Part shown: one piece after another, positions 1 to 7,391 of the stretch
Numbering within the stretch: the first letter of the stretch is position 1
How the letters are laid out: every line of letters starts with the position of its first letter
Assembly (NCBI RefSeq): GCF_004117055.1
Contig: NZ_CP026363.1
Span: 3,733,501 to 3,797,500, forward strand
Length of the DNA: 64,000 nucleotides
Source: Brevibacillus agri
GTDB lineage: Bacteria > Bacillota > Bacilli > Brevibacillales > Brevibacillaceae
Direction of reading: 5' to 3'
The notes under the pieces: model-generated
Told to the model about the DNA's origin: nothing
The model's input: the letters and a program-made list of their open reading frames with translations, nothing else
Database searches by the model: none
Position numbers and translations under genes: made by a program

Positions 1-571
1 CCACGTACTCCGGGACCCGATCAGGCTCGTCGATGGCCCAGCTTTTTATATGCGCCTTGTACGCCGCCCGGCACTCGCTTTCTTTTCCGACGATCTGACC
101 CAGCTCGGCTTTATCAAAGCAGATGTGGTCGCCGACAAAACAAATTTTGCTCTGCGGGTCGAAAAACGCCACGGACCCTTCCGTATGAAAGGACAATTGC
201 CGAAAACGCAACGACGGTAGATCTCCGCCGCTCCCCGTGAAGGTGTGCCCGAACAGCGTCTGAGAGAAATCGTCCAGCTCGTAGTAATCGTCGAGATGAA
301 TCCAGTTGTTTCGGGAAGGAAACATGTCGGCATTCCCGATATGGTCCGCGTGCCGATGGGTAAAGTAAACGTATTCAATCCGCTCCGGCTTGGCACCGAT
401 TCCCTCCAGCGCCTGCTGAAAGTACGTCCGCTGCTTGCGCAAGTGGGAATCGATAACAGCAAACGATTCACCTTGTTTGACCACGTAGCTGTTCACGTAG
501 CTCTGCCACGCATCCTCGTAGGTGATGATCGCCCAGGTGGAGTCTGTGATTGGTGCAATCACGTTGTTCAT
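1..571 (-). CDS. MBL-fold metallo-hydrolase (partial, C-terminus beyond window)
   Basis: This is the N-terminal 190 codons of a metallo-beta-lactamase-fold hydrolase; the gene runs off the left edge. The metal-binding motif THRHADHIG lies at about residues 71-79 (H72, H74, D76, H77), and a later FHTEGS and VGDH supply the expected further His and Asp ligands. The ATG at 569-571 is preceded on the minus strand by a GGAG-rich ribosome site. Family members include glyoxalase II-like thioesterases and lactonases, so the substrate cannot be named. A possible -10 (TATAAT, complement of 614-619) lies upstream. Confidence 0.85.
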   Translation of the reverse strand, partial: MNNVIAPITDSTWAIITYEDAWQSYVNSYVVKQGESFAVIDSHLRKQRTYFQQALEGIGAKPERIEYVYFTHRHADHIGNADMFPSRNNWIHLDDYYELDDFSQTLFGHTFTGSGGDLPSLRFRQLSFHTEGSVAFFDPQSKICFVGDHICFDKAELGQIVGKESECRAAYKAHIKSWAIDEPDRVPEYV

Positions 572-664
572 GCCTCCATCTCTCCTCTCCTCCCAGTTTC
601 TATTCATACTGTTATTATACACAATGTTACACGACCTTGCCGACTCTTGCCAAAAGATCGGCTG

Positions 665-1456
665 TTAAAGCACCGATGCCGCTTCCCCGAGGCTGACCCA
701 GGAGCGTCCCTGCGACCGCGCAATGTTGACCGGAACCCCAAAAAAGCGGGTCAATCCGTCTGCGGTCAGCACCTCGTCCGTTTTTCCCGCCCGCTCGACC
801 TCCCCCGCCTTCAACAGCAGCGTGTGGGTAAAGCACGGCAAAATTTCCTCGATATGATGAGTGACGTACAGCAATGTCGGCCCGTCCGGCTGCTTGGCAA
901 TTTGCTCGATCATCGACAAAAGCTGCTCTCGTGCCAGCAAATCCAGTCCCGTACATGGCTCGTCCAAAATGAGCAGCCGGGGGGACGCCATCAACGCCCG
1001 CGCAATCAGCACCTTTTGCCGCTCTCCTTGCGAAAGCGCTCCGAACGGCCTGTCCCGCAGCTCCGTGCAGCCGAATGTTTCGAGCAGTTCGGACGCTTTT
1101 TGCACATCTTTCTCCGCCGGAACCGCGTACAGGCCAATCGTCGCTTCTCTCCCGCTCAAAATGACGCGAAAGGCCGTCTCGTGCTCGTGAAGCTGTGCGA
1201 TCAAAGCCGTGCTGACCCAGCCGATCGATTTTCTTACTTCGCGCAAATCGACCGTTCCGTACACATTTCCGAGGACGCTGACCTGCCCCTTTGTCGGCCA
1301 AGTGTAGCCACAGATGATTTTCAGCAGGCTCGTTTTGCCGGAGCCGTTCAGTCCGACCAGGCACCAGTGCTCGTTTTCTTGCACCTGCCAGTTAACGTCG
1401 CGCAAAATGACCGTTTCGTCTCTTTGCCACATGACTTGGTTCACATCAATAATCAT
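665..1456 (-). CDS. ABC transporter ATP-binding protein
   Basis: A 263-residue ABC ATPase. Walker A is GLNGSGKTS (about residues 35-43), the signature is LSQGERQKV, and Walker B is LLILDEP, followed by the switch histidine in YVTHH. The form resembles stand-alone ATPases of the YlmA/ModF-like group, whose partner permeases are usually not adjacent; none is seen here. The reading frame extends upstream, but the ATG at 1456, with GGAGAG in front, gives the normal family N-terminus starting directly with the first strand (MIIDVNQV). Substrate unknown. Confidence 0.85.
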   Translation of the reverse strand: MIIDVNQVMWQRDETVILRDVNWQVQENEHWCLVGLNGSGKTSLLKIICGYTWPTKGQVSVLGNVYGTVDLREVRKSIGWVSTALIAQLHEHETAFRVILSGREATIGLYAVPAEKDVQKASELLETFGCTELRDRPFGALSQGERQKVLIARALMASPRLLILDEPCTGLDLLAREQLLSMIEQIAKQPDGPTLLYVTHHIEEILPCFTHTLLLKAGEVERAGKTDEVLTADGLTRFFGVPVNIARSQGRSWVSLGEAASVL

Positions 1457-1570
1457 TTGCTCTCTCCACTCCTGTCTTACTTTGTCGGAAGCCGTAATCT
1501 TTCTGATTATTAAGAGTATAACTGTCCATTCCTGATCGATCAATTCTTTTGTACACCCGGAGGCGATGCG

Positions 1571-1608
1571 AAAAAACCTTCGCGGCAAGTTGCGAGCCAC
1601 GAAGGTTT
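1571..1608 (-). terminator. Rho-independent terminator
   Basis: On the minus strand AACCTTCG pairs with CGAAGGTT and a run of T follows. It closes the operon that starts at the M20 amidohydrolase gene. Confidence 0.7.
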
Positions 1609-1628
1609 GTTTCGCTAATGCGGTTTGC

Positions 1629-2066
1629 TTAAAACTTTCCTTGAATCTTGAACACGATCTCCGCGAACAAGGTTGCGAACAGGAACGTCCCTGTGAAAAC
1701 GACGAGGGATACGACTACGATCCGCCAGCTCAACTGCTTGAACAGATGAATGTCTTTTCCAAGCGACAGACCGGCGTATGCGAGAATCGGTGTCGCGAGC
1801 GCCAGCAGGTTGATTTTGGCAATCGACGCTGCCGTGTACTCGCTTCCTGGGAAGAAAGGAGAAGTAGCCAACATGGCAAACAGAGAAATCCAGACAATCA
1901 CCGGAGATTTGAACGGCAAAATTTTCGTAAAGCCCATCCCGATCAAGGTGATGACCGCGAGAAGCACAATGCCTGGCAACGATTCCATGATCGGCACGCC
2001 ATAGCCGATCCAGTTACCGATGAGTGAGATTGCGCCAATGATGAGAATCGTCAAAATTTGATTCAT
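1629..2066 (-). CDS. Small integral membrane protein, partner of the DUF3100-type protein
   Basis: A 145-residue, very hydrophobic protein with four or five predicted membrane helices (a GAISLIGNWIGY segment, a LAVITLIGMGF segment, and a C-terminal VVVSLVVFTGTFLFATLF segment). Its ATG overlaps the stop of the preceding gene by four bases (ATGA), so the two are probably translationally coupled and act together in the membrane. I do not recognise a characterised family. From the operon, it may be half of a two-subunit carrier for the substrate or product of the upstream amidohydrolase; that is inference. Confidence 0.75.
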   Translation of the reverse strand: MNQILTILIIGAISLIGNWIGYGVPIMESLPGIVLLAVITLIGMGFTKILPFKSPVIVWISLFAMLATSPFFPGSEYTAASIAKINLLALATPILAYAGLSLGKDIHLFKQLSWRIVVVSLVVFTGTFLFATLFAEIVFKIQGKF

Positions 2067-2893
2067 GCGCTTCTTTTCCCCCCTTCTGTGTCAGAAGAAG
2101 CGTTTTTGCGGCCGATGATCGGCTCCAGCCATGCGTACAGCCGCTGCGTGAGCGGCAAGGAGACGAAAATGCATACATACGTACCGATAATGCTCATCAT
2201 CAAGTTCGCCGCCCCCGAGTAGAAGGCGATGTCTTTTTGCGCTTCCGGGAAAATTACGGCGAGCGAGCCTGTCGCTGCCGCCATCATGCTCCCTGAACCA
2301 ACCGCTGCGCCCATCGCGAGCGAAATCGGATGGAACAGTCCGCTGCTGCCGAGGATACTTGCGAGCAACGACATGAAAATCGCGCCAAACAACGTACCGC
2401 AAATGTAAACGCCCAGTGCGCCGCGCGCTTCCGGCGAGCTTGCCCCGAACTTGTCCACGATAATCGCCAGATTAGGCTCGCGGTCGAGGGAATAGGTAGC
2501 CCCGATTGATTCGCGCTTCAGACCGAGCAAAAGCGCCACTGGCAAGCCCAAAATGATCGTTCCGACGATGTGGCCTACCTCCTGGACGAGCAGCGATACG
2601 CCCGCTCCAAACAGCTTGGGCAACTCTGGACCAATGTTGGCGCCGAGCTTACATACGAAGATCAGAAAAGAAACGCCCAAAATGTTTGCCGCGACATTCA
2701 TATCTTTTTCTTTCAAAAACTTGAATGAAGGCCAGCTAATGACACCGCCGATAACGAGTGCGTACAGCATCGGGAACAAGGCGATGACGCCGATGCCGAT
2801 ATTGATTTTTTTCGTGCCGATAAACTCTGTCAAGGCTACCAGTACAAGCACCAGGAAATGCAGCTTGTACACATTCACGCGTCCCTCAGTCAT
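2063..2893 (-). CDS. DUF3100-type membrane protein
   Basis: A 276-residue polytopic membrane protein, about seven or eight hydrophobic segments beginning with KLHFLVLVLVALTEFIG. The overall pattern matches what I know as DUF3100 proteins, often found next to M20 amidohydrolases in Bacilli; that recognition is from memory. Glycine- and alanine-rich helices near the C-terminus (MGAAVGSGSMMAAATGS) look like a transport core. It lies 33 bp after the amidohydrolase and overlaps the next gene by four bases. The start is uncertain: the ATG at 2893 has only a weak ribosome site, and a GTG about five codons later has GAGGG in front. Confidence 0.7.
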   Translation of the reverse strand: MTEGRVNVYKLHFLVLVLVALTEFIGTKKINIGIGVIALFPMLYALVIGGVISWPSFKFLKEKDMNVAANILGVSFLIFVCKLGANIGPELPKLFGAGVSLLVQEVGHIVGTIILGLPVALLLGLKRESIGATYSLDREPNLAIIVDKFGASSPEARGALGVYICGTLFGAIFMSLLASILGSSGLFHPISLAMGAAVGSGSMMAAATGSLAVIFPEAQKDIAFYSGAANLMMSIIGTYVCIFVSLPLTQRLYAWLEPIIGRKNASSDTEGGKRSA

Positions 2894-2926
2894 AAGGATC
2901 CCCCTGTTCGGTCTTGTTTCTGTCTG

Positions 2927-4102
2927 CTATTCGATGACTACCTTTTGCGCTGCCCGAACGAACAATTCGACGCCGCGAGCCAATGCGTCTTCATCAAAAT
3001 CAAAGCGTGGGTGGTGGTGCGGGTAAACAAAGCCTTTCTCCGGATTGCCCGCTCCCAACTGGATGAAGCAGCCTGGCGCCTTTTTCAAGTATTCGGAGAA
3101 ATCCTCGCCCGGCATCAGCGGGTCGATGTACATAATGTCTTCCTCGCCCCAGCGCTCGCGAATGATGTCCTCCATCAGCCTGGTCACTTGCTCGTCGTTG
3201 ACGACGGAGGTGTAGCCGTGAGAGAACGAGAACTCGTAGCCGGCCCCATGTGCTTCGGTAATCCCTTTGACAATCCGCTCAATCCAGACCGGCAGATTTT
3301 CGCGAATTGTCGCGTTAAAGCAGCGGGTCGAGCCTGTCAGCGTCAGCGTATCTGGAATGATGTTGTAGGCCGTGCCTGCGTTCAACATCGTCACGGAGAG
3401 GACGACCTTGTCCAACGCGCTGACATTGCGGGAGACGATTTGCTGCAAAGCGGTGATGACTTGCGCGCCGATGACGACCGGATCGATCGCCGACTCCGGC
3501 TGGGAGGAGTGTCCGCCCTTGCCCTGGATTTTCACATCAAAACGGTCTGTGGAAGAGGTGAGCGCCCCGTATAAAACTCCGAATTTTCCGACTGGCATGT
3601 AAGAAGCGAGGTGAATCCCGATAATCGAATCCAGACCGTCCGCCGCTCCTGCCCGGACAATCTCGACCGCGCCGCCCGGCGGAAGCTCCTCTGCGTGCTG
3701 GAAGAAAAATCGCACTTCCCCTTTGATGCGGTCTTTGTACTGCGACAATATTTTCGCCGCCCCAAGCAGCATCGCGGTGTGCCCGTCGTGCCCGCAAGCG
3801 TGCATCACGCCCGCTTTGCCGGATGCGTAAGGCACATCGTTTTCTTCGTGAATCGGCAGGGCGTCCATGTCGGCGCGCATGCCGAGCACTTTTCCCGGCT
3901 GGGAGCCGATCAGGCGAGCAACCACACTCGTTTTCGTCGGACGGGACAATTCCAAATTTCCGAAAGATCGCAATTTTTCATACACATATTGAGACGTCTG
4001 TTCTTCTTCAAACGACAGTTCGGGATGCTGGTGCAAATGTCTGCGCCAGGCAACGACCTGTTCTGCCAATTCGTCCGCCAATCGCTTCGTATCCAAACTC
4101 AC
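2927..4102 (-). CDS. M20D family amidohydrolase (N-acyl-amino-acid hydrolase type)
   Basis: A 391-residue metallo-amidohydrolase of the HipO/YhaA type, which removes acyl groups from N-acylated amino acids or peptides. The metal-ligand motifs are GMRADMDALP, MHACGHDGH, HAEELPPGG and the C-terminal PHHHPRFDFDE. The GTG at 4102 is preferred because AAAGGAG sits eight bases before it; a GTG three codons earlier overlaps that ribosome site. It heads an operon with two membrane proteins, suggesting uptake or export of the hydrolysed compound. It has no signal peptide, so it acts in the cytoplasm. Confidence 0.85.
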   Translation of the reverse strand: MSLDTKRLADELAEQVVAWRRHLHQHPELSFEEEQTSQYVYEKLRSFGNLELSRPTKTSVVARLIGSQPGKVLGMRADMDALPIHEENDVPYASGKAGVMHACGHDGHTAMLLGAAKILSQYKDRIKGEVRFFFQHAEELPPGGAVEIVRAGAADGLDSIIGIHLASYMPVGKFGVLYGALTSSTDRFDVKIQGKGGHSSQPESAIDPVVIGAQVITALQQIVSRNVSALDKVVLSVTMLNAGTAYNIIPDTLTLTGSTRCFNATIRENLPVWIERIVKGITEAHGAGYEFSFSHGYTSVVNDEQVTRLMEDIIRERWGEEDIMYIDPLMPGEDFSEYLKKAPGCFIQLGAGNPEKGFVYPHHHPRFDFDEDALARGVELFVRAAQKVVIE

Positions 4103-4339
4103 TGTGTCCACTCCTTTTCTCTCTAGCTTTACGTTCAGTTAAGTTTCATTAAACAAATTGGCTTTCCGTGAATTCTATCACGTGTGAGCCAAAATTACAA
4201 ATGTCCATTTCAGAAGGACATTTTTTGTCAAATCCACCTCGATCCCCGTCTATTTATTAGTTATTTTAGAATTTTCTATCTATAATGTCCACGTAAAATA
4301 TACATAAAACGCAATAAAAATTTTTGAACAGCGTCCTTT

Positions 4340-4363
4340 AGGGCTTTTCCGCAGAAAAGCCCT
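4340..4363 (-). terminator. Hairpin after the secreted-protein gene
   Basis: AGGGCTTTTC pairs perfectly with GAAAAGCCCT across a four-base loop, just after the minus-strand gene. There is no immediate T-run, so termination strength is uncertain. The remaining 4103-4339 stretch is AT-rich and gene-free and probably holds the amidohydrolase promoter. Confidence 0.5.
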
Positions 4364-4373
4364 GCCCCGCTTC

Positions 4374-4856
4374 CTACAAATTGACGGCAAACCACACGTA
4401 CTTGCCGCCGCTTTGGCCCAGCCACAGTTCACCGTTGCCCACCATCACGCCTTGGGCGTTGACGAACGTCTCACGGACGTTTTGGGCGAGCAAAGCTTCC
4501 TTGACCTTCGGTGTGACAATCTCGTCGTACTCCGCGAGGAACTGCTGCTCATTTTGCACGTAGCGGCTGCCCCCGTCCTTGTTTATGCGCAGCGGATACT
4601 GGACCATTCTTGCGACTTGTGCTTTGTTCCCGGCCTTCACCGCCTCCTGAAGCTTGTCGAAAAAAGCTTCAAAGGCAACCGGGTCGGTAATGCCTGCCAC
4701 TTCGTAGCGATTGTGCTCGCTCTCCGCCTGTTGCCGCGCCGCTTGCTGCATCATCTGGCCCGGTTCCGCCGCTTGTCCGGCGAGAGCTGGGGAAGTCAGG
4801 TGAAGCAGAACGGTTCCGATGACGAGTAACGTTCTCACGCTTTTGCTTTTGCTCAT
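4374..4856 (-). CDS. Secreted protein of unknown function
   Basis: A protein of about 160 residues with a clear signal peptide (SKSKSVRTLLVIGTVLLHLTSPALA, cleavage likely after ALAG). The mature part has a Gln-rich start (MMQQAARQQAE) followed by a compact domain with DPVAFEAFFDKLQEAVKAGN, resembling in outline NTF2-like secreted domains; this is a weak impression only. The ATG at 4856 has AAGGAG nine bases upstream; an overlapping GTG lies just before it. It stands alone, divergent from uvsE. Confidence 0.65.
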   Translation of the reverse strand: MSKSKSVRTLLVIGTVLLHLTSPALAGQAAEPGQMMQQAARQQAESEHNRYEVAGITDPVAFEAFFDKLQEAVKAGNKAQVARMVQYPLRINKDGGSRYVQNEQQFLAEYDEIVTPKVKEALLAQNVRETFVNAQGVMVGNGELWLGQSGGKYVWFAVNL

Positions 4857-5168
4857 CACGCTTCGCTCCTTTACGGTTTATCGTTCGTTTCTACCAGTAG
4901 CTTTTCTCCGGGGGCTTTGGCTTATGAGTCGCGGCGGCCCGTTGCCCAAGCTTTTACCGTGTCGCTGCGGCAATCCATCGCACCTGATGCTTGTCCGTTG
5001 CAGGCGGGTGGCCGTACGGAAAGGAAACATGCCGATCGAAAAAGGGTGTACACAGGCGCCCTGCCTGTTCGCTCACCTTCATGCGCGCAACTGGGAAGTT
5101 TTCATATCACACGCCGCTACTGTTTTTGGAGATACTACGTGGTGACGACGATCCCAGGGGTGATTTCC

Positions 5169-6101
5169 TTGATCCGTTTGGGCTATGCCTGCATCAGCGT
5201 AAAGCTGAAAAACAATCCGAACAAAAAGACGACCGTTGCGCAAATCAATAAACTGGAGCCGCAGGCGCGCCTGAAAAAGCTGCGGCTAGTGTTGCAGACG
5301 AATTTTTTCAACCTGATGGATTTGCTCGCCTACAACGTGGAAAACCGCATTTTTTTGTATCGCCTCCCCTCGGAATTTGTGCCGCTGGCTACGCACCCGG
5401 TCGCGGCAGACTGGGACTGGGCCAAAGAATTTTCCTGGGACTTTCAGAAGACAGGCACATTCATCCGCAACAACGGCATTCGCCTGACAGCGCACCCCGG
5501 CCACTTCAGCATTTTGAACAGCGACAAGCCATCCGTGGTCGAGGCGGCGATAGCGGATTTTTCGTATCACGCCAAAGTGTTTGATCTGCTTGGATTGGAC
5601 GACAATTCGGTGCTGGTCACGCATGCCGGCGGTGTGTTCGAGGACAAGGTCACTTCCCTGGAACGATTTGCGGCGAACTTTGAGCGACTGCCTGAGCAGG
5701 TCAAGCGGCGACTGGTCGTGGAGAATGACGACACGTCCTTCACCATGCGCGAGGTGTTGGAGCTGTGCGAGCAGATCGGTGTGCCGATGGTGTTCGACAT
5801 CCATCACCACCATTGCCATTCGGACGGCGAGGAATGGACAGAGTATCTTCCGCGCATCATCCAGACGTGGGGGAAGCGCATCCCGAAAATGCACATGTCC
5901 TCGCCGAAATCAGCCAAAGACTTTCGCTCCCATGCGGACAATATCGATCCGGACGAATTTATCGCTTTTGCCAGCGCTCTCGCCGATTACCATGTCGATA
6001 TTGTGCTGGAATGCAAAAACAAAGACGATGCGCTGCTGACTCTGCGGCAACATCTGAAAAAACGCGGGGTTGAGGTCGAGGCGTTTGCCGCTGCCCCTTG
6101 A
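5169..6101 (+). CDS. uvsE: UV DNA damage repair endonuclease UvsE
   Basis: UvsE (UVDE) nicks DNA on the 5' side of pyrimidine dimers and 6-4 products, starting an excision pathway independent of UvrABC. The protein shows family signatures: LATHPV, HPGHFSIL, THAGGVFEDK, VENDD, FDIHHHHCH, KMHMSSPKS and LECKNKD, which carry the TIM-barrel metal ligands. The frame is open far upstream, but the family begins with I-x-R-x-G-Y, so I place the start at TTG 5169 (AGGGG eight bases before). GTG 5139 with a GGAG site is the alternative. About 310 residues, normal length. A strong hairpin follows. Confidence 0.85.
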   Translation: MIRLGYACISVKLKNNPNKKTTVAQINKLEPQARLKKLRLVLQTNFFNLMDLLAYNVENRIFLYRLPSEFVPLATHPVAADWDWAKEFSWDFQKTGTFIRNNGIRLTAHPGHFSILNSDKPSVVEAAIADFSYHAKVFDLLGLDDNSVLVTHAGGVFEDKVTSLERFAANFERLPEQVKRRLVVENDDTSFTMREVLELCEQIGVPMVFDIHHHHCHSDGEEWTEYLPRIIQTWGKRIPKMHMSSPKSAKDFRSHADNIDPDEFIAFASALADYHVDIVLECKNKDDALLTLRQHLKKRGVEVEAFAAAP

Positions 6102-6149
6102 TCGCCCCGGCAGGAAAACCAATTCGCTTTTGCCGCCAGCCAAACAGCC

Positions 6150-6186
6150 AAAAGGACGCCTACGCGAAAACAGGCGTCCTTTTTTT
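6150..6186 (+). terminator. Bidirectional terminator
   Basis: AAAGGACGCCT pairs with AGGCGTCCTTT and is followed by more T. It separates the convergent uvsE and repeat-protein genes and can serve both. Confidence 0.85.
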
Positions 6187-6195
6187 GCTTGCTCG

Positions 6196-7086
6196 TTAAT
6201 CGCAACTGCAACCACAGTCGCAGCCATGTCCGGAGGAGGAGCTTCTATGTCCGTAAGACGATGAGCTGCTGCGTCCGCCAGAGCTGCTGCCCCTATGATG
6301 CCAAACTTGGCAACGGTCGTGATAATGCTTCATTCTCCGTTGATGGTGTTTGTAATGTCTGCGGTATTCGCTGTATTTCCGGCGGTGATCCCGGTATTGC
6401 TCGCATTTGTGACGGAAATACTGCATCCGGTCCATATGGAAATGGAACTTGAACAAATACAGTTCGATTTCCGAGCCTGGCCGGACGTTTTCCGCTGACG
6501 GCGGCCTCATGTTTGGCGAAGCATTTGGTGGACGCCGGTTCGGCATGACGTTCGGCGGCATCGGATTCGGTCTGCGGTTTGGCGGCATTGGGTTGGCTGG
6601 CATCCGATTTGGCGGCATTTGATTGGACGGCATCCGGTTTGGCGGCATCGGATTGGCTGGCATCCGGTTTGGCGGCATCGGGTTAGCTGGCATCCGGTTT
6701 GGCGGCATCGGGTTGGCTGGCATCCGGTTTGGCGGCATCGGATTGGACGGCATCGGTTTTGGCGGCATCGGGTTTGGCGTATTCGGCATAATCTGGTTAG
6801 GAGATGGCACGTTCGGCCGTTGCGGCATCGGGCGTGCCGGGATGTTGTGCTGCGGATTCTCCGAGCTTTGCGGCGCTTTCGGCTTCGACGGTGACGGTAC
6901 GTTTGGCGATGGTACGTTAGGAGACGGTACAATCGGTGACGGCAACGGCATTATCGGGGAAGGCGGCTTTGGCATTTCTTTGGGACGCCTTGGGGACGAT
7001 GGAGGCACAGGCGGCATCTTGCGTCGCTTTTCCACGGAAATGAACACGTCCTTTCTGATGAAATAACACAGTACATGGTATGACAT
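6196..7086 (-). CDS. Proline-rich decapeptide-repeat protein with His/Cys-rich C-terminus
   Basis: About 296 residues in three parts: a low-complexity Pro/Ser segment (PSPNVPSPN type), a central run of roughly six copies of a ten-residue unit PMPPNRMPAN, and a basic, His/Tyr/Arg-rich C-terminal part ending in a Ser-rich tract and the cluster HGCDCGCSCD. I do not recognise the family. Composition (Pro repeats, Tyr/His/Cys) suggests a spore coat, exosporium or other structural surface protein, which is inference. The start is uncertain because no good ribosome site precedes 7086; an AAAGGA sits near 7047 ahead of a later GTG. The other strand is also open through the repeat, a by-product of the repeat. 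Confidence 0.55.
   Translation of the reverse strand: MSYHVLCYFIRKDVFISVEKRRKMPPVPPSSPRRPKEMPKPPSPIMPLPSPIVPSPNVPSPNVPSPSKPKAPQSSENPQHNIPARPMPQRPNVPSPNQIMPNTPNPMPPKPMPSNPMPPNRMPANPMPPNRMPANPMPPNRMPANPMPPNRMPSNQMPPNRMPANPMPPNRRPNPMPPNVMPNRRPPNASPNMRPPSAENVRPGSEIELYLFKFHFHMDRMQYFRHKCEQYRDHRRKYSEYRRHYKHHQRRMKHYHDRCQVWHHRGSSSGGRSSSSSYGHRSSSSGHGCDCGCSCD
6575..6775 (-). repeat. 30-bp tandem repeat (about six copies)
   Basis: Tandem 30-bp units, each containing GGCATCCGGTTTGGCGGCAT as read on the plus strand, encode the ten-residue repeat of the protein on the minus strand. Copies differ at a few positions, with some units reading GGATTGGACGG instead of GGGTTGGCTGG. Confidence 0.85.
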
Positions 7087-7181
7087 TTATCCCGCTCAAG
7101 AAACGACAATCGCCCAGTTTCCAAAAATGGATTGAGCCCGTTTTTTTCCACTATAGGGAAGGCGCCGTGCCAATCTTGATC

Positions 7182-7225
7182 TTGACTGCGCGCTCACTTT
7201 CGTTACAATAATACTAATAACGAAA
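7182..7225 (+). promoter_or_regulatory. hutH promoter with overlapping operator-like palindrome
   Basis: TTGACT (7182-7187), a 16-bp spacer and TACAAT (7204-7209) form a good sigma-A promoter. The inverted repeat TTTCGTTA (7198-7205)/TAACGAAA (7218-7225) spans the -10 element and looks like a repressor site. A second, longer-range inverted repeat, CTCACTTTCG (7193-7202)/CGAAAGTGAG (7246-7255), joins the spacer to the early leader. Confidence 0.7.
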
Positions 7226-7264
7226 ATTATCTGACAGTTGTAGAGCGAAAGTGAGGAAAGACGT

Positions 7265-7336
7265 ATGTGGCCTCCAATCGGGCTTACGCGTTTCATCCAA
7301 TCACATAGAACCCGGGAGCGAGGGGTTAGGATCTAG
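7265..7336 (+). CDS. Possible 23-residue leader peptide of hutH
   Basis: A short frame with ATG at 7265 and AGGAAAG just upstream encodes MWPPIGLTRFIQSHRTRERG and three more residues. Its TAG stop (7334-7336) falls in the loop of the hairpin before hutH, so a ribosome finishing this frame would cover the hairpin's left arm. One His codon (7304-7306) lies just ahead of the stem. Whether it is translated is unknown; the arrangement is what one expects of a regulatory leader. Confidence 0.4.
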   Translation: MWPPIGLTRFIQSHRTRERGVRI

Positions 7337-7358
7337 TATCCTAACCCCTCGCTCTTTT
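7316..7358 (+). promoter_or_regulatory. Putative transcription attenuator upstream of hutH
   Basis: A 17-bp perfect stem, GAGCGAGGGGTTAGGAT (7316-7332) with ATCCTAACCCCTCGCTC (7338-7354), loop of five, followed by TTTT. It lies between the promoter and hutH, so unregulated it would stop transcription before the gene. Bacillus hut is controlled by HutP acting at such a terminator through spaced UAG triplets; here TAG-N4-TAG occurs at 7327-7336, two of the usual three triplets. Confidence 0.7.
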
Positions 7359-7391
7359 CGTTCTCTGCTCTGTTAAAGGAGGAAACTATCC

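Noticed and set aside
245..1513. Long plus-strand frame across the MBL and ABC genes.
   Set aside because: It is antisense to two genes with intact catalytic motifs and shows no family likeness itself.
6623..7066. Open frame on the plus strand with GIGLAGIRFGG repeats, resembling a pentapeptide or Gly-rich repeat protein.
   Set aside because: It is the reverse of the Pro-rich repeat and has no ribosome site; the minus strand gives a longer protein with a distinctive Cys-rich end.
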